The position numbers and the translations under genes are program-made. From Caballeronia calidae (GTDB taxonomy: Bacteria > Pseudomonadota > Gammaproteobacteria > Burkholderiales > Burkholderiaceae), in contig NZ_FCOX02000024.1 in assembly GCF_900044055.2 (NCBI RefSeq), positions 1 through 64,000 of the forward strand: a DNA stretch of 64,000 bases. The letters are read 5' to 3'. Numbering within the stretch: the first letter of the stretch is position 1; each line of letters begins with the position of its first letter. The notes under the pieces are model-generated. The model had not been told where the DNA came from and did not search any database. It was given only the letters and a program-made list of their open reading frames with translations. Below, in pieces: positions 17,453-26,069 of this stretch.

Positions 17453-18475
17453 CTAGTGCGTGTCGAAGATCTGCAGGCCAGCTGTCGAAGCGAGTGGACC
17501 CCTCGTATTCACCACATAGAGGCGGTGGTACTCGGGCACGAAAGCGAAGGTTTTTCCGCCGTGGGTATCGATGTGCTGGACCTTCGTGTAGGCGCCGTCG
17601 TGCTCGCGTCGAATCACGTCGAGTCCGCCTTCGCCAGCGACATACACACATGCGTGTGCGGGGTCCACGGCCATCTCGTCGGAGATATCGGTGATGTCAA
17701 GTGTTTGCACGATCTTGCCGGTATCGACATTCAGAACATAGAGCTTTCCCGGCTCGCGCGATCCGATGAGCAAGCGCCGATGTTCGGCGTCGAGGGTTAT
17801 CGCGGAATTGCGGGAAGGGCCCGGAATGCTCCATGTTCCGACGAGCGTGTTGGTCTCGGTATCGATGATGCCGACGGCGTTCTTGTCGCGGAAGTTCACG
17901 AAAAGGCGCCGGGTCCGCGGATCGATCGCCATGCCTTTGATCTGACCCGCCGGGACGCGAATACGCCCGAGCAACGATTCGCTTTGCGCCGATAGCATGC
18001 TGATATAGGCGTCGTCCTTGCCGCTTTGCACGCCGCCATTGCCGACATAGAAGATTCCGGTTCGTGCGTCGAGAATGCCGCTGTCAGGCTGGGGCTGTAG
18101 CGAAATGCGCTTCTCGACGGTCATGGTGCTCGTGTCCACGATTTCGACGCGCGCGGCTCCCGCGTCCGCAATCATCAACGCCCGGCCGTCCTTGATCAGT
18201 TCGATCTTGTGCGGCGAGACGGCGACCGACCGATTGCTCTCGATATGACGACCGTCGGGCAGCGAGAACGTCTCGATCGACCCATACTTTTCCGCTGCGA
18301 CATAAAGCTTCGAATGCGCCAGATCGACGGCGCAATGATCGAAGTCTCCGCCAGTAATCGCGGGCAAGGGAATGGTTGCGATGAGGTTCAGTTCAGATGC
18401 GTCGGTGGCGTGAACGCTCTGAACGCCGGCAACGTAGACAAAGCAAAGAAGGGCTGCGGGTCGAAGGCATTTCAT
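17453..18475 (-). CDS. Exported YncE-like beta-propeller protein
   Basis: A 340-residue protein with a signal peptide (LLCFVYVAGVQSVHA) and repeated blades with the YVTN-type pattern: KLYVAAEKYGSIETF, GIFYVGNGG, RRLFVNFRDKNAVGIID, KLYVLNVDTGKIVQTLDI and HRLYVVNTRGP. Such seven-bladed propellers are periplasmic and often bind partner proteins or DNA; no enzyme motif is visible. It lies 96 bases upstream of the RND permease on the same strand and could be the first gene of that operon. Confidence 0.85.
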   Translation of the reverse strand: MKCLRPAALLCFVYVAGVQSVHATDASELNLIATIPLPAITGGDFDHCAVDLAHSKLYVAAEKYGSIETFSLPDGRHIESNRSVAVSPHKIELIKDGRALMIADAGAARVEIVDTSTMTVEKRISLQPQPDSGILDARTGIFYVGNGGVQSGKDDAYISMLSAQSESLLGRIRVPAGQIKGMAIDPRTRRLFVNFRDKNAVGIIDTETNTLVGTWSIPGPSRNSAITLDAEHRRLLIGSREPGKLYVLNVDTGKIVQTLDITDISDEMAVDPAHACVYVAGEGGLDVIRREHDGAYTKVQHIDTHGGKTFAFVPEYHRLYVVNTRGPLASTAGLQIFDTH

Positions 18476-19215
18476 GGCGATTTCAGGATGCGGATGTTCG
18501 ACATGAGTCTAGCGTTCGAGCCAGGGCGTTCATACGCAAGAGCTAGGAATTGAGATTTGCATCGAACTTTGGCTCGCCGGCTTCTAACCGAGCCAATCGC
18601 TAAGGCGCAGCTAAGCGAGTGATGCCAGGGTCCCGGTTGCGTCGCGCGTCCTCCTCGTCGAGGAATTCTCTTTTTCGGATGTCTTTCTTGTCACGTGGTT
18701 GATGCGAACCGACAATCCAGCGTGGGATATTAGTTCGCGGTCTTGACGGGAGGTTTGGATGCGACTTGGAGTGCTCGCCAGGATGCGCGCGAATGGCGTG
18801 CTGTTCGCTATGTCGGTTACGATCACTGAAGTGCTGGCGCTGCTCGTTCTGGCTGCGTCCGGGCGAATCGACGATTTCAGTGACGGGGCCACGCGACTCA
18901 TCGTGCTTGTCGTTTCGTTTGCTCTCGTCACCGCGACGAAGATCCAGGCTCGCTCGGCGTTCGAAACAGCAGCATCGAGAGGTCATCTCACGCAAGTATC
19001 GGATGAACGAGAAGAATCTCGGCTTATCGTTGCTGATGAGTGTCCGGCAGCATGGCTCGTCCAGCTTCATATCGAATCTTGCGCCGATGTTGGAGAAGCG
19101 CCCGCGCCCGCAAGGAGACAGCGCTCGATTCGCGGGCTAACCAGAAGAATTGAATCCAGTCGCGATGCGCGTTTCGAGCGAGAACGATTAAACGGGATCG
19201 GCCGCGAGTTTCTCT
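18476..19215. other. Gene-poor gap; one weak membrane-type ORF candidate
   Basis: This 740-base gap has no recognised gene. The best candidate is a plus-strand frame from the ATG at 18759, with GGGAGG at 18748-18753 as a good ribosome site. It encodes hydrophobic runs (TITEVLALLVLAASG and LIVLVVSFALVTA) and then a basic tail that runs on to 19289, into the 3' end of the porin gene on the opposite strand. The start is convincing but the tail is not, so it may be a truncated membrane-protein gene. Confidence 0.35.
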
Positions 19216-20364
19216 TTAGAACAAGTGGCGAAGGGCGATGCGGCCGACAAACTGGTTGCGCGTCGACGAGGGAGCGTCGGCCCCGGTGATATAAGCCTGA
19301 TCGAGCGGCGACGCCGCTGCGCTGCCGCCCGCGACGTGCTGATACATGCCTTGGATATAGGCATCCGTGCGTGGCGAAAGCTGGTAGTCCGCCATCAAGC
19401 CGAATTGATGCCACTTCGGTTTCGAATTTCCCGCCGCGCTGTCGAATTTGCCCAGGGTGTAGTTGTACATCGCGCCCGCAAAGATCGCCTTGGTGAACTG
19501 GTACTTGAAGTTCAATTCGAAGTTGTCGAACTTGAGCGAACTCGCGGTGTTGGCAAAGTTGCCGACATAAACGGAGCCGGTGGCATCGTTCAGGTCGGCA
19601 TGGGTGTAGACGAAGCCGAGCGTGGCCGCATCGGCGATGGCGTAGTTAATGCCCGCGCCCCAGACGCGCTCGCGTCCGGCGAAGAAGGCGGTGTCGTCGG
19701 CGGCGAGGGAGCCGCCCGCGTTGGCGCCTGGATTGTCGATCTGCATATAGGTAGCTGCAGCGGAGAGTGGTCCCGAGACGTACTGCGCGCCCACGCTGTA
19801 TGCGCGATTATTCGCGAATCCTCCCGCCTGATTGCTGAAGCCGTAGAGACCGCCGAACGTGAATCCACCGTAGTTGTTGCTCGTGTACTTGATCGAGTTG
19901 TTTAGACGGAACGAGTTGTCGGTGTTGTCGTTATCGAGCGGATGGGAAAGCAGATAGCCGGCCCAGTTGCCGTTGGCTGTCAGCGGCGCGAGATAGTCGA
20001 CCACCGAATCATATTGACGACCGACGGTCAGTGTTCCCAGTGTCGCGGAACTCAGACCCACGTACGCTTGCCGCCCGAACATACGCCCCGACTGCCCGAG
20101 CTTGCCGTTGTTCACGTCGAAGCCGTTTTCGAGCCGGAATACGGCCTTGTTGCCGCCGCCCAGATCTTCCGAGCCTTTCAGCCCCCATCTGCTGCCTTGT
20201 GCAAATCCACTCGCCAGTTGCTCGTTGGAGTGGCCGCTGACATTGTTCGTGTAGTCAATGCCTTCGTCGATGACGCCGTAAAGGCTGACGGAAGTTTGCG
20301 CCGAGGATGCAATGGGATACGCGAGCGCGCAAAGAATCGCGCTGGCGAGCAGTTTTCTTTTCAT
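19216..20364 (-). CDS. General outer-membrane porin (Burkholderia type)
   Basis: A 382-residue porin with the standard leader MKRKLLASAILCALAYPIAS, cleaved before QTSVSLYGVIDEGIDYTNN. Family landmarks include GSRWGLKGSEDLGGG, TVGRQYDSVVDYLAPL and NYGGFTFGGLYGFSN, with the C-terminal RIALRHLF. It is clearly paralogous to the porin at 7630-8739 (same loop-3 LDNDN...NSF region). It stands alone between gene-poor gaps, and the pore selectivity cannot be deduced. Confidence 0.94.
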   Translation of the reverse strand: MKRKLLASAILCALAYPIASSAQTSVSLYGVIDEGIDYTNNVSGHSNEQLASGFAQGSRWGLKGSEDLGGGNKAVFRLENGFDVNNGKLGQSGRMFGRQAYVGLSSATLGTLTVGRQYDSVVDYLAPLTANGNWAGYLLSHPLDNDNTDNSFRLNNSIKYTSNNYGGFTFGGLYGFSNQAGGFANNRAYSVGAQYVSGPLSAAATYMQIDNPGANAGGSLAADDTAFFAGRERVWGAGINYAIADAATLGFVYTHADLNDATGSVYVGNFANTASSLKFDNFELNFKYQFTKAIFAGAMYNYTLGKFDSAAGNSKPKWHQFGLMADYQLSPRTDAYIQGMYQHVAGGSAAASPLDQAYITGADAPSSTRNQFVGRIALRHLF

Positions 20365-20665
20365 GGAAGGGAGCCCGTGTTGGTGATAGTCAAATCTGAT
20401 GCAGCGCGTGTCGTGTTGTCGTCAGCACCGCATGGTCACGGACTGTAATCGGCCAAAGATCGCAACATCGATGCAAAACAGTATTCCTCTTCGCGTGTAG
20501 CGCAGATACATCTTCGTGTCGCTAAGGGCGCTTGCGTAATCTGTTATGGCGAGTCTGCAGTGCGCTAAGCGTCTACTAAGTCTCCGAACAGAAGATCAGG
20601 GCTTAAGACACTAATAAAGTTGAGGACGACGGGGATACCCTTTGACGCCTTTATAGGAGGATGAA

Positions 20666-20800
20666 GTGGATATGCTGATCATCGCGACACTGTCTGCGCT
20701 GTCCGTTGGGATCGCGCTTACCTTGATAATTGGCGAGATAACGTCTCGAATGTCGGCGAGATCGATGGCCCTTGATGGCGGTCGGTTTTCGGCGACTTGA
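20666..20800 (+). CDS. 44-residue small membrane protein
   Basis: A GTG at 20666 is preceded by AGGAGG (20655-20660) at a five-base spacing, one of the best ribosome sites in the window. The frame encodes 44 residues: MDMLIIATLSALSVGIALTL as a transmembrane segment, then a short basic tail ending GGRFSAT. No family is recognised. It lies 223 bases upstream of the response-regulator gene on the same strand, so it may be an exported or membrane accessory of that locus. An overlapping ATG at 20661 gives only five codons. Confidence 0.5.
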   Translation: MDMLIIATLSALSVGIALTLIIGEITSRMSARSMALDGGRFSAT

Positions 20801-21022
20801 TCCGTGTCGTAAGAAGCGGGCGCATTCACGTGGATCTGCGCTCGTTTCTTGTCGTAAGTTTTCGATCGGATCCAACAGCACGTCTCGTGAGTTTTGTGCA
20901 GTGCGGAAAAGGCAGTTGGACTCGTCGCCTCGTGCCGGACCCCACGCGCGCTCTCTGTAATCGAAACTTCGAGCAATTGCGTAGAATCTAAGGCTCATTC
21001 ATCGTTGTCGGCGGGCCCAAGC

Positions 21023-21700
21023 ATGCGCATACTGGTTGTCGAAGACGAACAAAAAGCGGGCGTCTATATCAAGAAAGGGCTGGAAGAAGCGGGCTATCTC
21101 GTCGATGTCGTCGGCGACGGTGCCGAAGGCCTGATTCTCGCGAAGGAAGAAAACTACGACGTCATCGTGCTCGACGTGATGCTGCCGACCATGGACGGCT
21201 GGAGCGTCGTGCGCAGTCTGCGCGAAACCAAGGCCACGCCCGTGCTGTTTCTCACCGCGCGCGACGACGTGCAGGACCGCGTGCGCGGTCTCGAACTCGG
21301 CGCGGACGATTATCTCGTCAAACCCTTCGCCTTCGTCGAACTGCTTGCGCGCGTGCGTTCGCTGGCGCGGCGCGGCCCGCCGCGCGAAAGCGACCTGATT
21401 TCGGTGGGCGACCTCGAAATCGATGTGACGCGCCGCAAGGTGCGCCGCGCGGGCAAGCGTATCGATCTGACGCCGCGCGAATTCGCCTTGCTGCAACTGC
21501 TGGCGCGCCGTCATGGCGAAGTGCTCAGCCGCACGCAGATCGCATCCTATGTGTGGGACATGAATTTCGACAGCGATACCAACGTGGTCGAAGTCGCGAT
21601 CCGCCGGCTGCGGGCGAAGATCGACGACGACTTCGAGGTCAAGCTCATTCAGACCGTGCGCGGCGTCGGCTATGTGATCAATACACCCGGCCACGATTGA
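21023..21700 (+). CDS. OmpR-type response regulator, heavy-metal subgroup
   Basis: A 225-residue response regulator. The receiver domain starts MRILVVEDEQKAGVYIKKGL, with acidic residues at 7-9, the phosphorylated Asp at 51 (VLDVMLPTMDGW) and the conserved Lys in LVKPFAF. The C-terminal winged helix has the OmpR/PhoB pattern (DLTPREFALLQLLARRHGEV, then VVEVAIRRLRAKID). Sequence wording is that of the CopR/CusR/IrlR metal-response subgroup. The ATG at 21023 gives a canonical N-terminus. Its stop overlaps the kinase start (TGATG). Confidence 0.92.
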   Translation: MRILVVEDEQKAGVYIKKGLEEAGYLVDVVGDGAEGLILAKEENYDVIVLDVMLPTMDGWSVVRSLRETKATPVLFLTARDDVQDRVRGLELGADDYLVKPFAFVELLARVRSLARRGPPRESDLISVGDLEIDVTRRKVRRAGKRIDLTPREFALLQLLARRHGEVLSRTQIASYVWDMNFDSDTNVVEVAIRRLRAKIDDDFEVKLIQTVRGVGYVINTPGHD

Positions 21701-23118
21701 TGCATACGCGTTCGCTCACCACGACGCTCGCGCTTGCGTTCGCCGCGACCACGCTCGCGGTGTTCGCGCTGGTCGGCACCTTCGTGTATCTCGCGCTCGC
21801 ACATCAGGTACACGTGCAGGACGATCTGGACATCGTGCTCGCCGCGCGCCATACGCGGCGGTTGGTCGATGAATTGCAGAGCTATGCGGATATTGAACGC
21901 TATCGCGAACGGCTCGAAAGTCAGGTGCTCGGCAATGGCGCACTGTCGCTGAAAATCGTCGATGCCGCGCGCAAGCCGCTCGTGCAACACAATGTCGATG
22001 CAGCGCTGGCGCAGGTCGCTCTGCCGTCGCATGCGGTGCCGCCGGGCGCGCAGATTACCGGTCAGGCCATCGTCGATATGCGCGAAGCCGATGGCGATCC
22101 ACTTCGCGTGCTGGCCGCCGACACGCGTCTGATGGACGGCACGCTCGCGACCATTGTCGTGGTGCGCGACATGCGCGATCGCTGGATGCTGCTCGACCGC
22201 TATCGCGATCGCCTGCATCTCGCGGGCGCGATCGGCGTGCTGCTGACCTTCGCGATCGGCTTCTTTCTCGTGCGGCGCGCGCTCAAGCCGCTGCGCAATA
22301 TGGCGAACAGCGCGGCGACGGTGACATCGGACAAGCTCCATACGCGCATTGCAATGGACAACGTGCCGAGCGAACTGGAACCGCTGATCGCCGCGCTCAA
22401 CGGCATGCTCGCGGGACTCGAGCGCAGCTTCCAGCGCATGTCGCAATTCACCGCCGATCTCGCGCACGACATGCGCACGCCGATCGCCAATATGCGCGGC
22501 GCAACCGAAGTGGCGCTCGCGCGGCCGCGTTCGACGGACGAATATCAGACGCTGCTCGCATCGAATCTGGAGGAATGCGATCGCCTCTCGCGCATGATCG
22601 AAAACGTGCTGTTTCTCGCGCGCGCGGAGCATCCGCAATTCGCGCGCCATCTGCGTGAATTCGAAGCGGGCGAGGAATTGCAGCGCATCGCCGAGTATTT
22701 CGAAGGGCTCGCGGAAGATGCGGGCGTGCGCATCGACGTGCGCGGTTCCGCACCGCTCAAGGCCGATGTCGAATTGTTCAGGCGCGCGGTGAGCAATCTG
22801 CTCGCCAATGCCGTGCGTTACACGCCGCGCGATGGAACCATCACGCTTTCCGTCGAAGCGGATGCGGCGCTGGTGCGCGTATGCATCGAGAACGAAGGCG
22901 CGCCAATCGAACCATCGATGCTCGAACGCGTGTTCGACCGCTTTTATCGCGGCGATCCGTCGCGTGGCGGCGCGGGCGCGGCGAGCGGATCGGCGGGGCT
23001 GGGACTTGCCATCGTGCGGACCATCATGGAACTGCACGGCGGCCGTGCCCACGCCGAAAGCGACGCGCGCAGCACGCGTTTCGTGCTGTCTTTTCCGGAC
23101 GCGGCCTCGCGTTCGTGA
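21700..23118 (+). CDS. Sensor histidine kinase
   Basis: A 472-residue membrane kinase paired with the regulator before it; the genes overlap by one base. Transmembrane segments lie at about 8-33 and 174-192, flanking a periplasmic sensor of about 140 residues. A HAMP linker follows (RRALKPLRNMANSAATVTS). The H-box has the phosphorylated His256 (DLAHDMRTPIANMRG). The ATPase domain shows the N box (AVSNLLANAVRYTPRDG) and G boxes (GSAGLGLAIVRTIMELHGG). The metal-response type of the partner suggests a copper or similar signal, but no metal ligands can be assigned in the sensor. Confidence 0.93.
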   Translation: MHTRSLTTTLALAFAATTLAVFALVGTFVYLALAHQVHVQDDLDIVLAARHTRRLVDELQSYADIERYRERLESQVLGNGALSLKIVDAARKPLVQHNVDAALAQVALPSHAVPPGAQITGQAIVDMREADGDPLRVLAADTRLMDGTLATIVVVRDMRDRWMLLDRYRDRLHLAGAIGVLLTFAIGFFLVRRALKPLRNMANSAATVTSDKLHTRIAMDNVPSELEPLIAALNGMLAGLERSFQRMSQFTADLAHDMRTPIANMRGATEVALARPRSTDEYQTLLASNLEECDRLSRMIENVLFLARAEHPQFARHLREFEAGEELQRIAEYFEGLAEDAGVRIDVRGSAPLKADVELFRRAVSNLLANAVRYTPRDGTITLSVEADAALVRVCIENEGAPIEPSMLERVFDRFYRGDPSRGGAGAASGSAGLGLAIVRTIMELHGGRAHAESDARSTRFVLSFPDAASRS

Positions 23119-23141
23119 CGCGCAAGATATCAAACTTGTAA

Positions 23142-23153
23142 CGTCAGCGTCAG
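23142..23153 (+). repeat. Short direct repeat upstream of the DUF4148 genes
   Basis: CGTCAG occurs twice in tandem (CGTCAGCGTCAG) 114 bases before the DUF4148 start and 24 bases after the kinase stop. OmpR-type regulators bind tandem repeats, so it is a candidate binding site for the neighbouring regulator. The repeat is short and the link is an inference. Confidence 0.3.
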
Positions 23154-23266
23154 CTTCTCTACAGCGCTCGAATTCCACAATGTCCTCAACGTCGCGAACA
23201 ACGCAGCGGCGTTCGGAGGGCAGTCACCCTCCGCCATTCTTCCGTGAATCAGTGAGGGTAAAGACG

Positions 23267-23542
23267 ATGAAAAAGTTGATGTGTGTGGTGCTGGCAGCGG
23301 CGACCGTGATGCCGTTTGCAGCGTTCGCGCAAACGGCGCCGGGTCACGTGACGCGTGCGCAAGTGCGCGCCGAACTCGCGCAGCTCGAAGCGGTGGGTTA
23401 TCGCCCGAGCGCGCACGATGCGGATTATCCGCAGGCGCTGCAAGCCGCCGAAGCAAAGGTCGCCGCGCGCGATGCGTACGGCGGCGCCAATGCCAACACG
23501 CAGGCGAGCGGCGCTGCGCGCAACGGCGAGACATCGCAATGA
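23267..23542 (+). CDS. DUF4148 family exported protein
   Basis: A 91-residue exported protein. The leader MKKLMCVVLAAATVMPFAAF is followed by the family motif (HVTRAQVRAELAQLEAVGY, then DADYPQALQAAEAKV). DUF4148 proteins are small periplasmic proteins abundant in Burkholderia relatives and have no known biochemical role. It follows the two-component system by 148 bases on the same strand, and its stop overlaps the start of the next small ORF (ATGA). Confidence 0.9.
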   Translation: MKKLMCVVLAAATVMPFAAFAQTAPGHVTRAQVRAELAQLEAVGYRPSAHDADYPQALQAAEAKVAARDAYGGANANTQASGAARNGETSQ

Positions 23543-23667
23543 AGCGATGGACCGCGTACGCGAGCGTGCTTTTGAGCCTCATTTGCGCGCTGAGCGTCGT
23601 ATCGCACGATGCCTGTGCACGTGATCACGGCCCGCGCTTTGCCAACTCATCCTCCAATCCGAATTAA
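23539..23667 (+). CDS. 42-residue exported peptide coupled to DUF4148
   Basis: The ATG at 23539 shares the ATGA overlap with the DUF4148 stop, a classical translational-coupling arrangement. The frame encodes 42 residues: a signal peptide (WTAYASVLLSLICALSVVSH, cleaved near CARD) and a short mature part rich in Asn and Ser, ending FANSSSNPN before TAA. The next DUF4148 gene begins 27 bases later. No family is recognised. Confidence 0.55.
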   Translation: MKRWTAYASVLLSLICALSVVSHDACARDHGPRFANSSSNPN

Positions 23668-23694
23668 CGCTTTCAGTTTTCCAAGGAACCGATC

Positions 23695-23961
23695 ATGAAA
23701 AAGACTCTTCTTCTGCTTATCGCATCTTTGACCGTCGGCTTCGCGGCCCAGGCTCAGGCGCAGACGAGCGGCCTCACGCGTGCCGAGGTAAAGCAGCAAC
23801 TCGTTCAGGCCGAAGCGCAAGGTCTGCTGCCCTCGAACGGCACGAACTATCCGCCGAGCGCGCGTGCCATCGCGCGTAACAAGGCCGTTTTCGCCGAGCA
23901 GCATGAAAGCAAAGGTGCCACGGCCTACGGCGGCGTCGCCGACACGCAGACCGATCACTAA
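23695..23961 (+). CDS. DUF4148 family exported protein
   Basis: An 88-residue exported protein with leader MKKTLLLLIASLTVGFAAQA and the DUF4148 motif GLTRAEVKQQLVQAEAQGLL, then NYPPSARAIARNKAVF. It is a paralogue of the protein at 23267-23542, and the two flank a coupled small exported peptide. The three genes probably form one transcript downstream of the two-component system. Function is unknown. Confidence 0.9.
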   Translation: MKKTLLLLIASLTVGFAAQAQAQTSGLTRAEVKQQLVQAEAQGLLPSNGTNYPPSARAIARNKAVFAEQHESKGATAYGGVADTQTDH

Positions 23962-23966
23962 GGGGG

Positions 23967-24533
23967 ATGCGTACAACGTGCAAGGCGGCGCGCCGCACGA
24001 TCCGCGCGCGTACCGCCGATATCGTCCGCTACACGCCACCGGATGCCGAACTGATTGCGCGGCTCGGCACCGATCGCGCATTCGCATCCGAATACGTCTG
24101 CGACGCGATGCGCAAGCTCCATGAACCCGATGGCTTCACCGCCGCGCTGACGGCCTTGCGCGATGTGGTGAACGCGGCAGGTGGCGTCGGCGCGATATCG
24201 CGTGTGGGCGGCGGAAGCAGGCCTTCGATTTATCGCGCGCTTTCTCGGGGCGGCAATCCCGCGCTCAAGACGCTGATCGCGCTGCTCAATACGATCCTTC
24301 CCAATACAGCCCCAAGTTGTGTGCGGAAGCCTTGTGACCCAAGTCAACCGCTCGTTCGTACAGCGTGCGCGCAAGATCCGCGTCCGCATCGATCCCTCTG
24401 CCGATTCGTGCGCTGTCTGCGAGCGCCGCGGCGGCGATGCCACGAAGCCGACCGTTGGCGCTGTCGTCCTTCACCACATCTTCAAGGATCGCGTTGCCAC
24501 GTGTGTAGTCCGCATCACCGCCGGTCGACGTGA
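23967..24533 (+). CDS. HigA-like antitoxin with displaced C-terminus
   Basis: Residues from about 20 to 110 match the putative addiction-module antidote family (HTH type): DAELIARLGTDRAFASEYV, then FTAALTALRDVVNAAGGVGA, a recognition region SRPSIYRALSRGGNPALKTL and IALLNTILP. After about 24300 the frame leaves the family pattern and reads 75 residues rich in Arg, Cys and Pro, which are the reverse strand of a Sel1-type gene. The gene therefore appears cut at its 3' end by a deletion junction. No partner toxin is seen. The AGGGGG ribosome site abuts the ATG closely. Confidence 0.5.
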   Translation: MRTTCKAARRTIRARTADIVRYTPPDAELIARLGTDRAFASEYVCDAMRKLHEPDGFTAALTALRDVVNAAGGVGAISRVGGGSRPSIYRALSRGGNPALKTLIALLNTILPNTAPSCVRKPCDPSQPLVRTACAQDPRPHRSLCRFVRCLRAPRRRCHEADRWRCRPSPHLQGSRCHVCSPHHRRST

Positions 24534-24795
24534 CGAGGGCGATGGCAAGTGCAACCCGCAACGACGGATGGCGATTCACACCTACACGATCGAGAAGCCG
24601 ACGTCCCAGGATTGGCGCGTCAGAGAGGGTGCTGGTCAAGAGCGCGTTCACTATCGCCGCCAGTGATTCTAGCGAGAGAAAGCCGGTCTTGTTCGCGGCA
24701 ATCACGTGCTTGAAGAATTTCTCGACGTCCAGCATCGGGTCTGCGCTGCGAAGCTGTTGCCATTCACGTTCAATCTGTCCTACCCAGCTTTCCGT
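24286..24795 (-). pseudogene. Truncated Sel1-repeat protein fragment
   Basis: The minus-strand frame contains FFKHVIAANKTGFLSLESLA and, near its end, the Sel1 pattern ARTLYERAVDLGHKASAHNL followed by GLYWEG. It stops abruptly two codons later, where Sel1 proteins would continue through further repeats. Upstream of the first ATG (24735) the coding pattern continues (WVGQIEREWQQLRSADP) back to an in-frame stop at 24796-24798, so the 5' end is also lost. It overlaps the tail of the antitoxin-like frame, and the junction is at about 24296-24303. Confidence 0.6.
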
Positions 24796-24955
24796 CTACA
24801 TGGTGAGGTGCTCTTTGGTGAAAACTGCACCGTATCTAGCTCATCATACGGACTCTGGTAGGGAGGATGTACCGGTGAGGACGCCATGCGGGCTGATGGC
24901 GGCGATGTTTTGGGGGCGACTAGTAAAATTAGGCGACTGATTTCAGGCACGCGCT

Positions 24956-25594
24956 ATTGGATTCGAAGATCGCGCTGCGCTCCAAGCGCAGCTGAACCAA
25001 GGCGCGAACCGCAAAAAGGTTGCTGCACCCTCGACGTCATCGCCAGTAGGCGTCGGACGTGAAATCGAGCAGCCATCGAAGCCACCGCGAACGTCTGCTG
25101 ACGCAGCCGCGCGCGCCGTCAATACGTTGCAACGACATTTCCCGCACGCCTTTCCGCACAGTCCTGCATCGAAGGTCCCGCTCAAGGTTGGGGTCCTCAA
25201 GGACGTGCTTGCCCGAGCGGCGTCGCTTGGACTGAACGAGCGAGACGCTCGTAACGGCGTGAAGCTCTGGTGCGGCGGCCAACGCTATTGGAGCTGTCTC
25301 GTCGAAGGTAATGTGCGCGTGGATCCGACCGGCGCAATCACTAGCGTCGTCACCGCTGTCGAAGCAGAATGCGGCACAAGTCAGGAGAGGACTCGGCTAG
25401 CGCGCAGGCGGGAGCAGATTGCAAACAAGCGTCGTGCTTCGGCGCTGCGTGAGAACGAAACACCAGAGCAGATACGACATCTGTATTTAGCTGGCGCTAC
25501 GACATTTGTATCTGGCCGTGACATTGTTAGGTATACATATGATGTGGTCCGACGACGCTATGACCCGCGTGCAACGTACAGGCCGATGATGTGA
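24956..25594 (+). CDS. ProQ/FinO-domain RNA-binding protein, non-canonical start
   Basis: The FinO/ProQ domain is clear: LQRHFPHAFPHSPASKVPL, KVGVLKDVLARAASLGL, then GGQRYWSCLVEGNVRVDPTG. Such proteins bind structured small RNAs and mRNA 3' ends. The only standard start in frame is a TTG at 25127, with no ribosome site and inside the domain. The frame stays open and protein-like back to a stop at 24938-24940 and encodes GFEDRAALQAQLNQGANRKK, which resembles the N-terminus I recall for Burkholderia relatives (MGFE...). At the expected Met position the codon is ATT (24956). Either ATT is used as a rare start or the gene has lost its start. The C-terminus is basic. Confidence 0.7.
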   Translation: MGFEDRAALQAQLNQGANRKKVAAPSTSSPVGVGREIEQPSKPPRTSADAAARAVNTLQRHFPHAFPHSPASKVPLKVGVLKDVLARAASLGLNERDARNGVKLWCGGQRYWSCLVEGNVRVDPTGAITSVVTAVEAECGTSQERTRLARRREQIANKRRASALRENETPEQIRHLYLAGATTFVSGRDIVRYTYDVVRRRYDPRATYRPMM

Positions 25595-25752
25595 TCAAGT
25601 GCACGCACTGTGTGTGTCTCGCCCCGCTTGTAGCTGGCCGCTTTCACAGTGGTTTTCGTCCTGAAGCTGCGCAAGGGCGCTGGTTGTTTTCCAGCAAGAG
25701 CTTGTTCGATTGCGGTAACAAGCTCGAATCTGCTATGCGCTTCGTCGACCAT
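25558..25752 (-). CDS. Hypothetical 64-residue protein, weak
   Basis: A minus-strand frame beginning MVDEAHSRFELVTAIEQALA and ending DHIIGLYVARGS. Its 3' end overlaps the last 37 bases of the ProQ/FinO gene tail to tail. GAAAAG just before the ATG is a weak ribosome site. The composition is plausible for a real small protein, but no family is recognised. Confidence 0.3.
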   Translation of the reverse strand: MVDEAHSRFELVTAIEQALAGKQPAPLRSFRTKTTVKAASYKRGETHTVRALDHIIGLYVARGS

Positions 25753-26069
25753 CTTTTCATCAGTATCGGATATTCAACCAGAAGTTCCTCCGTGGACTCT
25801 GGCGAAGAAGAAACCAGCTTAATGTCTCTGTTATATAAATACTTGGCTGAGGGCGTAGGTTAGGCTGTTTTCCTCTGCGGCCGCATTCGCGAATGGGCGG
25901 TACCGCGCTTTCGAACAGAAGGCGCCCCGTCAGAACGATGGTCGCTCGGACACAGTTTTGGTGTTCAGGCGAGAGAGCGAAAACCACTCAGGAAAGCACG
26001 TATAGGGAGATGCCGTCACAAGAAGATACGGAATGCTCCCCAACCGCTCGCCTTGGTGAGACGAGAAAA
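25753..26069. other. Gap without recognised genes
   Basis: About 320 bases between the weak ORF and the DUF4148 gene. I see no coding pattern, RNA gene or clear promoter here. Confidence 0.4.

Noticed and set aside
18600..19070. Minus-strand frame of 156 codons in the gap before the second porin
   Set aside because: Highly Arg/Glu/Ser-rich with no start signal or recognisable domain. The opposite-strand frame from 18759 has the better ribosome site.
21670..23178. Long minus-strand open frame (about 500 codons)
   Set aside because: Antisense to the sensor kinase, with His/Arg-rich composition and no motif.
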